DNA of 64,000 nt from contig JAIUNL010000019.1 of NCBI GenBank assembly GCA_020161835.1, positions 36,242-100,241 on the forward strand, given 5' to 3'. Within the stretch, counting starts at the first letter, position 1; every line of letters begins with the position of its first letter. This DNA is from Bacteroidota bacterium. GTDB taxonomy: Bacteria > Bacteroidota > JABWAT01. Shown in pieces: positions 14,660 to 23,687 of the stretch. The translations under genes were made by a program, and so were the position numbers. The notes under the pieces were generated by a model, which was not told the DNA's origin, made no database searches, and saw nothing but the letters and a program-made list of their open reading frames with translations.

Positions 14660-16174
14660 GTGCTTCAACTTTCCCAGCAGCAAAAATTACAGCTCAAACT
14701 TTCTCCTCAGCAGATTCAGTACATCAGACTTCTGCAATTGCCGCAGCTTGCGCTTGAACAGGCAATAAAAGCAGAACTTGAGGTGAATCCGGCTCTTGAA
14801 GAGGGAGGTGAAGATGATATTGATACTTCTGAAGAAGGTGAACAGGCTGATGTAGAAGCTCAGGCCGATCCGCCCAAAGAAACCGCTGAAAAAGAAGAAA
14901 AACCTGAAACTGATGATTCATGGCTTCTTGATGATGCAGGTACGGCTAAAACTTCGAATGATGACGAATTCTCCTGGGAAGATTACATCAGCACCGAAGA
15001 TTTATACGGCTATAAAACCGAGGATTATTATTCCAATTATTCTGATGATGATGACCGGCCAGATTTCACCCCCGTTCATGTTAGTAACTTTACAGAAAAA
15101 ATCCGTGATCAGATCCGTCTGCTGAATTTTAACGAAAAACAGGTTTTAATCAGTGAACATTTGCTGGGGAGTGTTGATCCTGATGGTTATCTGAGAGTTG
15201 AACCAGCCCGGTTCATTGATGATTTTATTTTCAATTTTGGGATGCCGGTTACTGAGCAGGAAGTTGAACGGGTTCGCAAAGCCATTGCCAATCTTGAACC
15301 ACCGGGTTATTTAAGCCGGACTTTGCAGGAATGCCTGCTCTTTCAGTTGGTCAATATGGAAGTGACCGAAACTTCTGAGAATGCAATTGAAATTCTCACG
15401 CATTGTTACGATGAATTTACCCGCCGCCACTTTGATCAGATCATGAAAGTTCTTCAGCTTCAGCCAGATGAACTGAAAGATGCCTTTGAACTGATCAGAC
15501 ACCTGAACCCCAAGCCGGGTGAAGGTGATCATAATCCAAATTCCAATTATATTACGCCCGATTTTTTCGTTGAAAATGATAACGGTGAGCTCTCTATCGT
15601 CCTGAATGACCGTGGAATTCCTTCCCTTCGGATCAATCGGAAATATGTGGCCATGGCCGTCTCAAAGGTGAGTAAAATTGACGACTCAACCCGTCAGTTT
15701 ATCCGGAAAAAGGTCGAGGATGCCAAGTTTTTCCGTCAGTCCATTATTCAGCGCAGGGAAACCATGATGAAGGTCATGACTTCAATCGTTGAAATTCAGC
15801 GTACCTTTTTTGAAACGGGTGCCGGACTCAGACCCATGATTCTGAAGGATGTGGCCGACCGTATTTTCATGGATATTTCGACCATCAGCCGGGTGGTGAA
15901 CAGCAAATACGTTCAGACTGAGTTTGGGGTTTTCTCGCTGAAGCATTTCTTCAGTGAAGGTATTGAAACTGACAGTGGCGAAGAAGCTTCAACCCGTGAA
16001 GTCAAAGAGAAGATCCGTGAAATTCTTGAAAACGAAGACGGACAAAAACCATTAAGTGACGATAAAATTGCCGAAATCCTGAACGACAAAGGATTTAATA
16101 TTGCCCGTAGAACCGTTACCAAATACCGTGAAGCGCTGAACATTCCGGTGGCGAGGCTGAGAAGACAAATTTAA
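14660..16174 (+). CDS. rpoN: RNA polymerase sigma-54 factor
   Basis: 504 residues, starting with GTG at 14660. Region I has the Gln/Leu-rich activator-interacting sequence (SQQQKLQLKLSPQQIQYIRL). Region II is a very acidic linker (about 45-135, many Asp/Glu and Tyr). Region III holds the core-binding domain, the helix-turn-helix and the RpoN box ARRTVTKYREAL near the C-terminus, which reads the -24 element. Sigma-54 needs AAA+ enhancer-binding activators; none is in this window. I did not see a convincing TGGCAC-N5-TTGC promoter here. Identification is certain. Confidence 0.97.
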   Translation: MLQLSQQQKLQLKLSPQQIQYIRLLQLPQLALEQAIKAELEVNPALEEGGEDDIDTSEEGEQADVEAQADPPKETAEKEEKPETDDSWLLDDAGTAKTSNDDEFSWEDYISTEDLYGYKTEDYYSNYSDDDDRPDFTPVHVSNFTEKIRDQIRLLNFNEKQVLISEHLLGSVDPDGYLRVEPARFIDDFIFNFGMPVTEQEVERVRKAIANLEPPGYLSRTLQECLLFQLVNMEVTETSENAIEILTHCYDEFTRRHFDQIMKVLQLQPDELKDAFELIRHLNPKPGEGDHNPNSNYITPDFFVENDNGELSIVLNDRGIPSLRINRKYVAMAVSKVSKIDDSTRQFIRKKVEDAKFFRQSIIQRRETMMKVMTSIVEIQRTFFETGAGLRPMILKDVADRIFMDISTISRVVNSKYVQTEFGVFSLKHFFSEGIETDSGEEASTREVKEKIREILENEDGQKPLSDDKIAEILNDKGFNIARRTVTKYREALNIPVARLRRQI

Positions 16175-16179
16175 TTCGA

Positions 16180-16297
16180 GTGACGGGTGACAAGTGACAT
16201 GTGACCAGTGGAAAACCGCTTTACACCGAACAGGTTGACTGGGCAATTGACCGTCATCCTGAGTAATCCTGCATGCAGGATTGTATCGAAGGACGAC
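16180..16297 (+). repeat. Heptad array and palindromic tcctgag...atcgaagga element
   Basis: GTGACGG, GTGACAA, GTGACAT, GTGACCA, GTGG (16180-16211) is one of the cleanest 7-bp arrays. Downstream, 16253-16297 is a dispersed element of the tcatcctgag...atcgaaggac type, with the perfect 18-bp palindrome AATCCTGCATGCAGGATT at 16265-16282. Both lie between rpoN and hslV. Confidence 0.8.
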
Positions 16298-16363
16298 GGT
16301 TCCGATCAACTGACCAGGAATAAAACGATCTTAACACCTTTTTAAACACACCAGAAAAATAAA

Positions 16364-16906
16364 ATGAATCCTGTTATACATTCCACAACCGTTATCGGAA
16401 TTATCCGTGACGGAAAAGCAGCAATTGCATCAGACGGTCAGGTGACCATGGGCAATACGGTTGCAAAATCCAATGCAAAAAAAGTCAGAACCATGATGAA
16501 TGGTAAAATCCTTGCTGGATTTGCCGGATCAGCGGGTGATGCTTTTACTCTGTTTGAACGGTTTGAAGCCAAACTTGAACAATATAACGGACTTCTCGGC
16601 CGTGCCGCCGTTGAACTTGCCAAAGACTGGCGGACTGACCGCTATCTTCGCCGCCTCGAGGCCCTGCTGGTTGTCATGAACCGGGATCAGGTTTTTATTG
16701 TCAGCGGAACGGGAGATGTCATCGAACCTGAAAACCAGATTGCTGCTATCGGTTCCGGCGGACCATACGCTCAGGCAGCAGCCGTGGCTCTTGCCAGAAA
16801 TACATCCCTTTCAGCAGCCGAAATCGCCAAAGAAGCACTCACCATTGCCGGCGATATCTGCATTTACACCAATACCAATCTGACCTTACTCGAGCTGAAT
16901 CCATGA
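16364..16906 (+). CDS. hslV: ATP-dependent protease subunit HslV (ClpQ)
   Basis: A 180-residue proteasome-like peptidase of the HslUV complex. The N-terminal threonine nucleophile is most likely Thr8 in IHSTTVIGI, exposed by removal of a seven-residue propeptide as in other HslV/ClpQ proteins. [11 protein letters not shown] and [16 protein letters not shown] are family signatures, and the C-terminus [18 protein letters not shown] is conserved. The stop overlaps the hslU start by four bases (ATGA). The dodecamer degrades unfolded or tagged proteins delivered by HslU in the cytoplasm. Confidence 0.97.
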   Translation: MNPVIHSTTVIGIIRDGKAAIASDGQVTMGNTVAKSNAKKVRTMMNGKILAGFAGSAGDAFTLFERFEAKLEQYNGLLGRAAVELAKDWRTDRYLRRLEALLVVMNRDQVFIVSGTGDVIEPENQIAAIGSGGPYAQAAAVALARNTSLSAAEIAKEALTIAGDICIYTNTNLTLLELNP

Positions 16907-18306
16907 GTGATTTTTTTACGCCCAAACAAGTTGTTGATGAACTGAATAAATACATTATCGGTCAGGATCAGGCCAAGAAAGCTGTTGCGATTGCACTCAG
17001 AAACCGGTGGAGGCGCCAGCAGGTTCCCGCCGATATGCGTGAAGAAATCATGCCCAACAATATCATTCTGATCGGACCTACCGGCGTTGGAAAAACTGAA
17101 ATTGCACGCCGCCTGGCCAAATTAACCCAGGCACCGTTTGTGAAGGTAGAAGCAACCAAGTTCACCGAAATCGGGTATGTGGGCAAAGATGTTGAAAGTA
17201 TGGTTCGTGATCTGGCTGAAATTTCGGTCAATCTGGTCAAACAAATTTACATGGCCCGTCACGCTGAAAAAGCAAAAGAACTGGCAATTGAACAAGTTCT
17301 GGATATTCTGATTCCGCCAATAACCCAATCCAGGCCAGATTCCTGGGGTTCACAGTTTGCTTTAAACACAGATAATCAGGCTGAATCAGATACTAAACCC
17401 ACCGCAGAATCTGAACTCAATGAAAAAACCCGTACCAAATTCCGTGATAAAATTAAAGACGGAAGTCTGGATGAGCGGGAAATTGAAATTGATATCAAAG
17501 GCGAGAATCCGCCCATGATGCAGGTGATGGGTGCCTCCGGAATTGAAGATCTGAACCGTCAGATTCAGGATATGTTCGACTCGATGGGGCAGAAAAAAGG
17601 AAAAAAACGGAAGCTGAAAGTAAAAGATGCGCTCGTTTATCTCACCCAGGAAGAAGCTGCCAAGCTGATTGATATGGATGCCATCAAGAAAGAAGCTATT
17701 GAGCTTGCTGAAAATAATGGCATCATTTTCATTGATGAAATTGATAAAATTGCGGTTTCATCCGGGCAAGGTTCAGGACCTGATGTTTCCCGTTCGGGTG
17801 TGCAGCGTGATTTACTTCCGATTGTGGAAGGTTCAACCGTTTCAACCAAATATGGTGTCGTGAGAACCGATCACGTTCTGTTTATTGCTTCTGGTGCGTT
17901 TCATATCGCCAAACCCTCAGATCTAATTCCTGAGCTCCAGGGTCGTTTCCCGATTCGTGTTGAATTAAAATCCTTAACAGAAGAAGATTTTGTTTCAATT
18001 CTCACGGTTCCAACTAATGCCCTTACCCGCCAATATGAAGCCTTACTGGCAACTGAAGGCGTTGAACTTTCCTTTACCGACGGCGGAATCAGGGAAATTG
18101 CCAAAATTGCAACCGAAGTGAATCTTGAAGTTGAAAATATCGGGGCAAGACGGCTGCATACCATTTTAAGCACTTTATTTGAAGACATTATGTTCAGAAT
18201 TCCGGATGATTTATCAGTAGGAAAAGTGGTTGTAACCGCCGAAATGGTGGATTCCAAATTGTCAGATCTGGTGAAAAACCGGGATTTGAGCCGGTACATT
18301 CTTTAA
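16903..18306 (+). CDS. hslU: ATP-dependent protease ATPase subunit HslU (ClpY)
   Basis: A 467-residue AAA+ unfoldase partner of HslV. It has the N-terminal [17 protein letters not shown], Walker A GPTGVGKT (58-65), and the pore-loop region [17 protein letters not shown]. An inserted I-domain is rich in charged residues. Walker B is [10 protein letters not shown], and the C-terminus LSRYIL docks into HslV. The gene is translationally coupled to hslV. A heptad array begins at the stop codon. Identification is certain. Confidence 0.98.
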   Translation: MSDFFTPKQVVDELNKYIIGQDQAKKAVAIALRNRWRRQQVPADMREEIMPNNIILIGPTGVGKTEIARRLAKLTQAPFVKVEATKFTEIGYVGKDVESMVRDLAEISVNLVKQIYMARHAEKAKELAIEQVLDILIPPITQSRPDSWGSQFALNTDNQAESDTKPTAESELNEKTRTKFRDKIKDGSLDEREIEIDIKGENPPMMQVMGASGIEDLNRQIQDMFDSMGQKKGKKRKLKVKDALVYLTQEEAAKLIDMDAIKKEAIELAENNGIIFIDEIDKIAVSSGQGSGPDVSRSGVQRDLLPIVEGSTVSTKYGVVRTDHVLFIASGAFHIAKPSDLIPELQGRFPIRVELKSLTEEDFVSILTVPTNALTRQYEALLATEGVELSFTDGGIREIAKIATEVNLEVENIGARRLHTILSTLFEDIMFRIPDDLSVGKVVVTAEMVDSKLSDLVKNRDLSRYIL

Positions 18307-18502
18307 GTTACAAGTTATAAGTTACAAGTCGAGTACAGCGAAGATCCCGAACTAGCTTCGGGGTTATAAGTGGTAAGTTACAAGTATATTCCCCTCCTTT
18401 ACAAAAGGAGGGGAGCTTAATTTCAATTTCATAACTTTATTCATTTGTCACCTCCCGAAGCAGAGGGTCAGGTTGTGATTCGTGACCAGTAACCAATCAA
18501 GG
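18307..18502 (+). repeat. Compound repeat locus: three heptad arrays around two hairpins
   Basis: GTTACAA, GTTATAA, GTTACAA starts at 18307 directly after the hslU stop. GTTATAA, GTGGTAA, GTTACAA, GTATATT lies at 18363-18390, and GTGATTC, GTGACCA, GTAACCA at 18475-18495. Between them are a cccgaac...ttcgggg half-palindrome (18345-18363) and CCCCTCC-TTTACAAAA-GGAGGGG (about 18392-18414). The last array runs into the leader of the next gene. Confidence 0.8.
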
Positions 18503-18511
18503 AATAAAATC

Positions 18512-19291
18512 ATGTCATTCTCACTCAAAGGAAAAATTGCCTGCATCACCGGTGCCAGTTCAGGAATCGGGAAAGCAACCGCACAGGTTTTTGCAGAAGC
18601 CGGTGCCAGTCTTATCCTGACTGCAAGAAGAAAAGCATTGCTTGATGACGTGGCAGAAGAAATCCGAAAAAAATCAGATGTCAAAATACTGACGATTGAG
18701 CTGGATGTGAGAAGTCAGGAGCAAGTAGAAAGTGCATTTTCTTCCCTTCCGGCAGAATGGACGTCCATTGATATTCTGGTGAATAATGCGGGTTTGGCCA
18801 TGGGCAAAGACAAACTTCAGGATTATAATCTTGATGAAGTGAAGCAAATGGTTGAAACGAATATTCTGGGTCTTGTTTACGTGACCAAAGCGGTACTGAA
18901 GGGAATGACGGAACGGAAATCGGGTCACGTTGTGAATCTTGGATCAACTGCCGGACACGAGGTTTATCCCGGCGGCAGTATTTATAACGCAACCAAATTT
19001 GCGGTCAATGCTCTGAATCAAGGCATGAAAATGGATACGCTGGGCGACAACATCCGGGTAACCTCGGTAGATCCGGGAATGGTGAACACAGATTTCAGTA
19101 CCATCCGGTTCAGGGGTGATAAATCAAAAGCTGATTCAGTTTATGCCGGAATGACACCACTGGTTGCAGAAGATATCGCGGATGCTATTTTTTGGGCGGT
19201 TACACGACCGGCACACGTTAATATCAATGAAATTATCATGATGCCGGTTGATCAGTCATCCAACATGCTGGTTCACCGCAAGCCGGTTTGA
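18512..19291 (+). CDS. Short-chain dehydrogenase/reductase (YdfG-like)
   Basis: 259 residues from the ATG at 18512, preceded by AAGGA. A GTG at 18482 is in frame but lies inside the heptad repeat and is unlikely to be used. The classical SDR layout is visible: the cofactor motif TGASSGIG (13-20), NNAG (91-94), catalytic Ser145, and YNATK with Tyr158 and Lys162. The sequence VDPGMVNTDFS and the C-terminal NINEIIMMPVDQSS resemble the YdfG/serine 3-dehydrogenase group acting on 3-hydroxy acids. NADP preference is suggested by ARRK after strand 2. The substrate is not certain. Confidence 0.9.
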   Translation: MSFSLKGKIACITGASSGIGKATAQVFAEAGASLILTARRKALLDDVAEEIRKKSDVKILTIELDVRSQEQVESAFSSLPAEWTSIDILVNNAGLAMGKDKLQDYNLDEVKQMVETNILGLVYVTKAVLKGMTERKSGHVVNLGSTAGHEVYPGGSIYNATKFAVNALNQGMKMDTLGDNIRVTSVDPGMVNTDFSTIRFRGDKSKADSVYAGMTPLVAEDIADAIFWAVTRPAHVNINEIIMMPVDQSSNMLVHRKPV

Positions 19292-19300
19292 TATCTGAGC

Positions 19301-20218
19301 CTACATGATAACCGGTTCAACAACTCCGGTCAGTTCAAGTGCATTATGATAGACCACCGCATGAATTTCATCACGTGTAAACCTTGCATCAGCCATGGCT
19401 TTAAGCTGGGCTTCAAGAACATCAGCTCGATATCCGCGTGGAAGTGTGCCCGTATCGGTCCCGAATAAAATTCGTTTTGCACCAAATACGTGTCGGGTTT
19501 TCTTGAAAACATCCGCAAGTGTCAGTTCAGCAGCCTGATATTCAATCCAGTTGTTTGAACTGCTCGTATCCACATAAATATTTTGCGAATTTGCCCCGAG
19601 CATCAGCGTTTCCCTGAAATATCCGCCACCAAAATGCGGGATGATAAAATTGATTCCGGGATGACGGTCTGCAATTTCAATCAGATTGATGGGATTTGAA
19701 TATTGCCCGCCAAAAGTTCGTGGGAGTCCGGCAAGATCACGGAGTTTAATCTTCAGAATGCCGAAATGTATTGTTACAATAAAACCGAGTTTCTCAATTT
19801 TATCCCAAACCGGACTCAGTTCCGGATCCTGCGGGAAATACCGGTGCATGACCGGGAAGAGAACAAGTCCTTTAAAGTTTTTTTCCTTAAGCTGATCTAA
19901 AACCGCCAGAGCATTTTCTGCAAGCGGATTAAAAATGGCAAAGCCGGTTATTCTTGGGTTGGTAGGAAGCAGGGCTGCAAGAGTTGGGATTTCATCTGCT
20001 GAACTGGCAAATAAAACCATCCGGTCAACGTTGTTTGCTTCCATTTCAGTATAAAGCCGGTTGATCTGATCCTGAGCCTTTTGCGGAGGAAGTTCAATTC
20101 CGGCTTCCAGAAACCGTTTATGAAGTTGTTCAGGATCCTGTGCAAACGGACTTATCCGAAATAGGCCCTGAAAATAATCGTAGCTGAAAAGATGGGTGTG
20201 AAAATCGAAGAATTTCAT
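19301..20218 (-). CDS. Amidohydrolase family (Amidohydro_2) metal-dependent hydrolase
   Basis: 305 residues from the ATG at 20218; the longer frame to 20263 lacks a good start. FFDFHTHLF supplies the first two metal-binding histidines (7 and 9). FIVTIHFG, NFIIPHFGG and LFGTDTGTLPRG follow in the order expected for a TIM-barrel amidohydrolase 2 (ACMSD-like) protein, with the Asp in the GTDT motif as the likely base. Such enzymes decarboxylate or hydrolyse aromatic or cyclic acids; the substrate here is unknown. It converges with the SDR gene, ten bases apart. Confidence 0.85.
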   Translation of the reverse strand: MKFFDFHTHLFSYDYFQGLFRISPFAQDPEQLHKRFLEAGIELPPQKAQDQINRLYTEMEANNVDRMVLFASSADEIPTLAALLPTNPRITGFAIFNPLAENALAVLDQLKEKNFKGLVLFPVMHRYFPQDPELSPVWDKIEKLGFIVTIHFGILKIKLRDLAGLPRTFGGQYSNPINLIEIADRHPGINFIIPHFGGGYFRETLMLGANSQNIYVDTSSSNNWIEYQAAELTLADVFKKTRHVFGAKRILFGTDTGTLPRGYRADVLEAQLKAMADARFTRDEIHAVVYHNALELTGVVEPVIM

Positions 20219-20525
20219 TGTTTTTTCCTTTCTGAAGGGAAGTTGGGTTGACTCAATGTACAAAGATTTAAGATCATTTAGGGTTAATTTGCCCTAAAGC
20301 TTGGGGGAAAGACCGCCGAGACGCAAAGGTCGCCGAGCGGAGGGAGGGTTTTTTATTGTAATTGCGTAAAGACGTGATTTATCGCGTCTCCGTAATTTTG
20401 ATTGGGGGGTCTCCGCATTTTTGAATAGAAATGTATTGGGATGAATCGGATTTCTTTTTGCATTTCATTGATCCTGTACCTAAATTTGTTTCTCTAACGC
20501 TAAAAAGAAAGTGGGTGACAACCCA
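20219..20525. other. Intergenic region upstream of rpsU
   Basis: No gene seen. It holds a degenerate gccgagacgcaaaggtcgccgag repeat (about 20308-20345), a short inverted gacgtgatttatcgcgtc stretch (20370-20387), and the rpsU promoter at 20457-20488. Confidence 0.55.
20457..20488 (+). promoter_or_regulatory. rpsU promoter, Bacteroidota type
   Basis: TTTG (20457-20460), exactly 20 bases, then TAAATTTG (20481-20488) matches the Bacteroidota consensus TTTG-N19-21-TAnnTTTG, 38 bases before the rpsU start. The spacing is the same as at the yceI promoter. Confidence 0.6.
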
Positions 20526-20720
20526 ATGGTAGGAATCATACTACAAGAAGGCGAAAATATTGACCGTGCACTTCGCAGGTTCAAGAAGAAATACGAGCGC
20601 AGTGGTGTTCTGAAAGAATACAAACGCCGGACCTTCTTCACAAAGCCCTCTGTCGAGGCTCGTACTGAACAGCTTAAAGCTATTCGTCGTGCTCAGAAGA
20701 TTAATCAGGAAAATTTCTGA
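20526..20720 (+). CDS. rpsU: 30S ribosomal protein S21
   Basis: 64 residues from the ATG at 20526 (MVGIILQEGENIDRALRRF). The start at 20511 would add five unconserved residues. S21 is a small basic protein of the 30S platform that helps initiation. The core motif ALRRFKKKYERSGVLKEYKRRTF is typical. It stands alone, with its own promoter and a strong terminator, as is common for S21 in this group. Confidence 0.95.
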   Translation: MVGIILQEGENIDRALRRFKKKYERSGVLKEYKRRTFFTKPSVEARTEQLKAIRRAQKINQENF

Positions 20721-20730
20721 TAACCAATAA

Positions 20731-20757
20731 AAAATCCGGCTGATGGCCGGATTTTTT
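20731..20757 (+). terminator. Rho-independent terminator after rpsU
   Basis: AAAATCCGGC (20731-20740) pairs with GCCGGATTTT (20746-20755) around a TGATG loop, followed by more T residues. It begins ten bases after the stop codon. Confidence 0.92.
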
Positions 20758-20821
20758 ATTTATAGCAAAAAAATAAAGAATAACGGATTGCATATAAAAA
20801 GAGTTTTCTTTCCTGCTTACG

Positions 20822-20849
20822 CCTTAATCCTTACCCCTTAGTCCTTTTA
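20822..20849 (-). repeat. Heptad array at the 3' end of the sensor kinase gene
   Basis: CCTTAAT, CCTTACC, CCTTAGT, CCTTTTA: four units with a 7-bp period, ending on the stop codon of the minus-strand kinase gene. Confidence 0.75.
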
Positions 20850-22325
20850 ATAAAATACCGAATCATCAGGGAAACTTACGGAAAAAATGGTTCCCATCGG
20901 TTTATTATCCTTCACTTCAATCTCGAGATTCAGCAATTCCCTGATTTTGCTCACCAGAGATAAACCAAGTCCGCTGCCACCCGTTACTTTTGCCCGGCTT
21001 TTTTCGATCCGGTAAAACCTGAGGAAAATATTTTTCTTTTCTTCTGCGGGTATTCCCAGTCCATTGTCAATTACATCCAGAGTGAAACGGCCCGATTCAG
21101 GATGTTTTCTGCTTCTGATGATAACTTTGGTTCTGGGTGGGCTATACTTGATTGCATTTTCAATCAGGTTAAACATAAGCGTGTGAAGCAGGTTCTCATT
21201 CGTATTGATAAGGGGTATCGATTCTTCAAGTGACTCGACAAGGGTAATATGTTTCTGGTCTGCAAGAAACCCAAGCTGTTTGAATAACCGGTTAATCAGG
21301 ATGCGGATGTCAAGAATTTCAAAATCAAGTTTCTCAGTCGTTTTTTCCTCCCGGCTGAGTTTTAACAACGTTTGGGTGATCAGAATTAACTGATTTGCCT
21401 GAATCAGGGCATTTCCAAGTGACAATTTATAATAATCAGTTTCTCTGTCACGGCTGAGTGCCAGTTCGAGTTCACCTTTGATAATGGTAAGCGGGGTTAA
21501 CAATTCATGACTGGCATCTGCCGAAAATTGTCTGACCTGTTCAAAGCTGGATTCCAGCCGGTCAAATAAGTGATTCAGAGTGGTGACAAGCTGGCCAACT
21601 TCATCCTGTTCATCAGTTGACTTGATTCGGGTGCTGAGTTGATTTACCGTAATACTTTGTGCAGTTGCTACAATTTCGCTGAGTGGTCTGAGGGCAAGTT
21701 CAGATAGCACCAGAGCAAAAGCACTTGCAATAATGATGCAAATGATAATCATCCCGATCAGAACACGGGTCAGACTGTTTAGGAAATCATTAACGGGAAC
21801 AGAAGATGAAGCTGTAACAACCCACCCGACAATAGGGTAGGTATTGTTTTCAAAAGAAAGGGCAGAGGTGCTGTCGGGAGTTTTAATTATCGGGAATGAT
21901 ATACAGCGGTGCGGAAATCCCAAAGATGGAATTTCAGTAAATTGGGGTCGGTCTGAAAGAACTTTTACAGAAAGTTTTCGGGTAAGGGCATTTTCTATCT
22001 GATAAATATTGATAGAAAGACCAACAACTGTAGATTCGGGATTGATAATCCAGGTAAGAAAACGTTTTTTGTTTGATTCAGAATTGAGAATGTACTGAAT
22101 ATCTCTTTTTAGACCCAGACTATCGAACGGTACCTGACTTCGCTGGATTTTGCGCCAGATGATTTCAGAATGATCCAATATATCTGTGTCAATTGTCTGA
22201 ACCATCCACAACCTGACAGAAAACAGCATCATTCCCGAGAAAATGATCATAAAGGCGGCAATAGAAACGATGAACCAGGTTGTGATTTTGCCGCGAAGCG
22301 TTGAAAAGAATCCGGGTAACCGCAA
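20847..22325 (-). CDS. HAMP-containing sensor histidine kinase
   Basis: A 492-residue kinase with a TTG start at 22325, GAAGAGG upstream, five bases after the response regulator stop. Two membrane helices (about 14-34 and 180-205) bracket a periplasmic sensor domain of about 145 residues. HAMP follows (LALRPLSEIVATAQSI). HisKA has His273 (FSADASHELLTPLTI), and the ATPase boxes are NLIENAIKYSPP, VIDNGLGIP and GGSGLGLSLVSKI. The architecture matches CusS/BaeS-like kinases that often sense metals or envelope stress. It is paired with the upstream OmpR-type regulator; the signal is unknown. Confidence 0.93.
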   Translation of the reverse strand: MRLPGFFSTLRGKITTWFIVSIAAFMIIFSGMMLFSVRLWMVQTIDTDILDHSEIIWRKIQRSQVPFDSLGLKRDIQYILNSESNKKRFLTWIINPESTVVGLSINIYQIENALTRKLSVKVLSDRPQFTEIPSLGFPHRCISFPIIKTPDSTSALSFENNTYPIVGWVVTASSSVPVNDFLNSLTRVLIGMIIICIIIASAFALVLSELALRPLSEIVATAQSITVNQLSTRIKSTDEQDEVGQLVTTLNHLFDRLESSFEQVRQFSADASHELLTPLTIIKGELELALSRDRETDYYKLSLGNALIQANQLILITQTLLKLSREEKTTEKLDFEILDIRILINRLFKQLGFLADQKHITLVESLEESIPLINTNENLLHTLMFNLIENAIKYSPPRTKVIIRSRKHPESGRFTLDVIDNGLGIPAEEKKNIFLRFYRIEKSRAKVTGGSGLGLSLVSKIRELLNLEIEVKDNKPMGTIFSVSFPDDSVFY

Positions 22326-22330
22326 TGCGG

Positions 22331-23002
22331 TTACGCCTCTTCAATCTGGTAGCCGATTCCTCTGACAGTCTGAATAATTTTTACAGGGAAACTTTCATCA
22401 ATTTTTTTCCTGAGTGCATTGATAAAAACTTCAACAATATTGCTTTGCGGATCAAAGTCAATATCCCAAACTGCTTTCAGAATTTCAGCTTTTGAAACGA
22501 CTCTTGTTTTATTACGAACGAGGATTTCAAGGAGGGCAAATTCTTTGTTGCTAAGATAAATTGATTTGTCTTCACGGAGCACTTTTTTAGTGATCAGATC
22601 GAGTTCAAGTGCACCAGCAGAAAGTTTAAACGGTTTTGAAGAGTTTTTCAGCCGTGAAAGAGCATTGATACGGACGATGAGTTCCTGTATGCTGAATGGT
22701 TTTCTGATGTAGTCATTTGCCCCTGCATTAAATCCGCGGATGACATATTCATCCTGGGTATGAACAGTCAATAGAATAATCAGAATATCAGATTGTTCAG
22801 CCCGAAGCTTCTGGCAAACTTCGATTCCTTCCATTCCGGGCATCATCCAGTCCAGAATAACCAGGTCAAAGTTTTCTTTTGACGCTTTTGTGTAGCCGTC
22901 AATGCCATCAGTGGCAATTTCAACCAGATGGCCTTCTTCTGCAAGTCCTTTTTTCAGGAAGTCGGCTAATGGTTTTTCGTCATCAACAACAAGAATTTTC
23001 AT
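22331..23002 (-). CDS. OmpR/PhoB-family response regulator
   Basis: 223 residues. The receiver domain has acidic pocket Asp7/Asp8, phospho-acceptor Asp51 (LVILDWMMPG) and the conserved lysine in YIRKPFS. The C-terminal winged helix (YLSNKEFALLEILVRN ... IVEVFINALRKKID ... TVRGIGYQIEE) is of the OmpR type. AGGTGA lies just before the ATG. The gene is first in a two-gene operon with the kinase. The target regulon is unknown, and no transporter gene adjoins to suggest one. Confidence 0.95.
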   Translation of the reverse strand: MKILVVDDEKPLADFLKKGLAEEGHLVEIATDGIDGYTKASKENFDLVILDWMMPGMEGIEVCQKLRAEQSDILIILLTVHTQDEYVIRGFNAGANDYIRKPFSIQELIVRINALSRLKNSSKPFKLSAGALELDLITKKVLREDKSIYLSNKEFALLEILVRNKTRVVSKAEILKAVWDIDFDPQSNIVEVFINALRKKIDESFPVKIIQTVRGIGYQIEEA

Positions 23003-23145
23003 AGGTCACCTAAGTAAATATGTACAAATAAAAGAAATTTCGTGATTTATATCAAGACTTTCATTGAAATTTACCCTTAAACTAAGGCGCAATTATTAAA
23101 GTTACAAGTCAAAGGAATGTTTTGTATTTTTATGATCAAATAATT

Positions 23146-23673
23146 ATGGGGAAAATTTTGTATTCAATAGAAATTAAAACAGGAAAACTTGATGAACTGT
23201 CTGCCGACACGTTAATCTGTCCGGCTGATGAACAGTTTTCAATTTTTGCACCGGCTGTTCTTAGTCTGTTTCCTTCAGGAAAAACTGGTCTTTTAATTCC
23301 GGATACCGACAGTCGCCTGCCGGCTGGAATGGCAGCTGCATTTCAGTCTGATCTGACTGCTTTTCCCTTTCTGGTTCTTGCCAGCCTCGGATCAACGGTT
23401 TCTTTGGTTAAACCTTCCGTATTCAGGAAGGCGATTTACTATTCACTTCTGGTAGCTGAAGCCAACCAATTTGCATCAGTCGTGATTTCCGTTCCAGATT
23501 TCATTTCAACTGGTCTTTCAGAAACTGATTTTACTGAAAACCTGGTCGAAATGCTCAGAAAATTCAGACAGGAATCGGGTATCTTAAAATCTGTTGTTCT
23601 TTGGATACCAGATCAGCCTCTGGCAACACGGGTTAAAGTTGATCTGATTTCCAAAATACCCGAAATGGTCTGA
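23146..23673 (+). CDS. Macro-domain-like protein, degenerate binding loop
   Basis: 175 residues from the ATG at 23146; a TTG at 23122 with AAAGGA five bases upstream would add eight residues and is a real alternative. The order of elements resembles a macro (ADP-ribose-binding) domain: SADTLICPAD where VNAAN would be, a helix KAIYYSLLVAEANQFASVVISVPDFISTGLSETDF matching the usual helix and IAFPAISTG strand, then ENLVEMLRKF and SVVLWIPD. The glycine-rich loop that grips the diphosphate is absent, so ADP-ribose binding is doubtful. Its function is unknown. It sits divergent from the two-component operon and convergent with oxyR. Confidence 0.55.
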   Translation: MGKILYSIEIKTGKLDELSADTLICPADEQFSIFAPAVLSLFPSGKTGLLIPDTDSRLPAGMAAAFQSDLTAFPFLVLASLGSTVSLVKPSVFRKAIYYSLLVAEANQFASVVISVPDFISTGLSETDFTENLVEMLRKFRQESGILKSVVLWIPDQPLATRVKVDLISKIPEMV

Positions 23674-23687
23674 AATCCTGAATTGAG

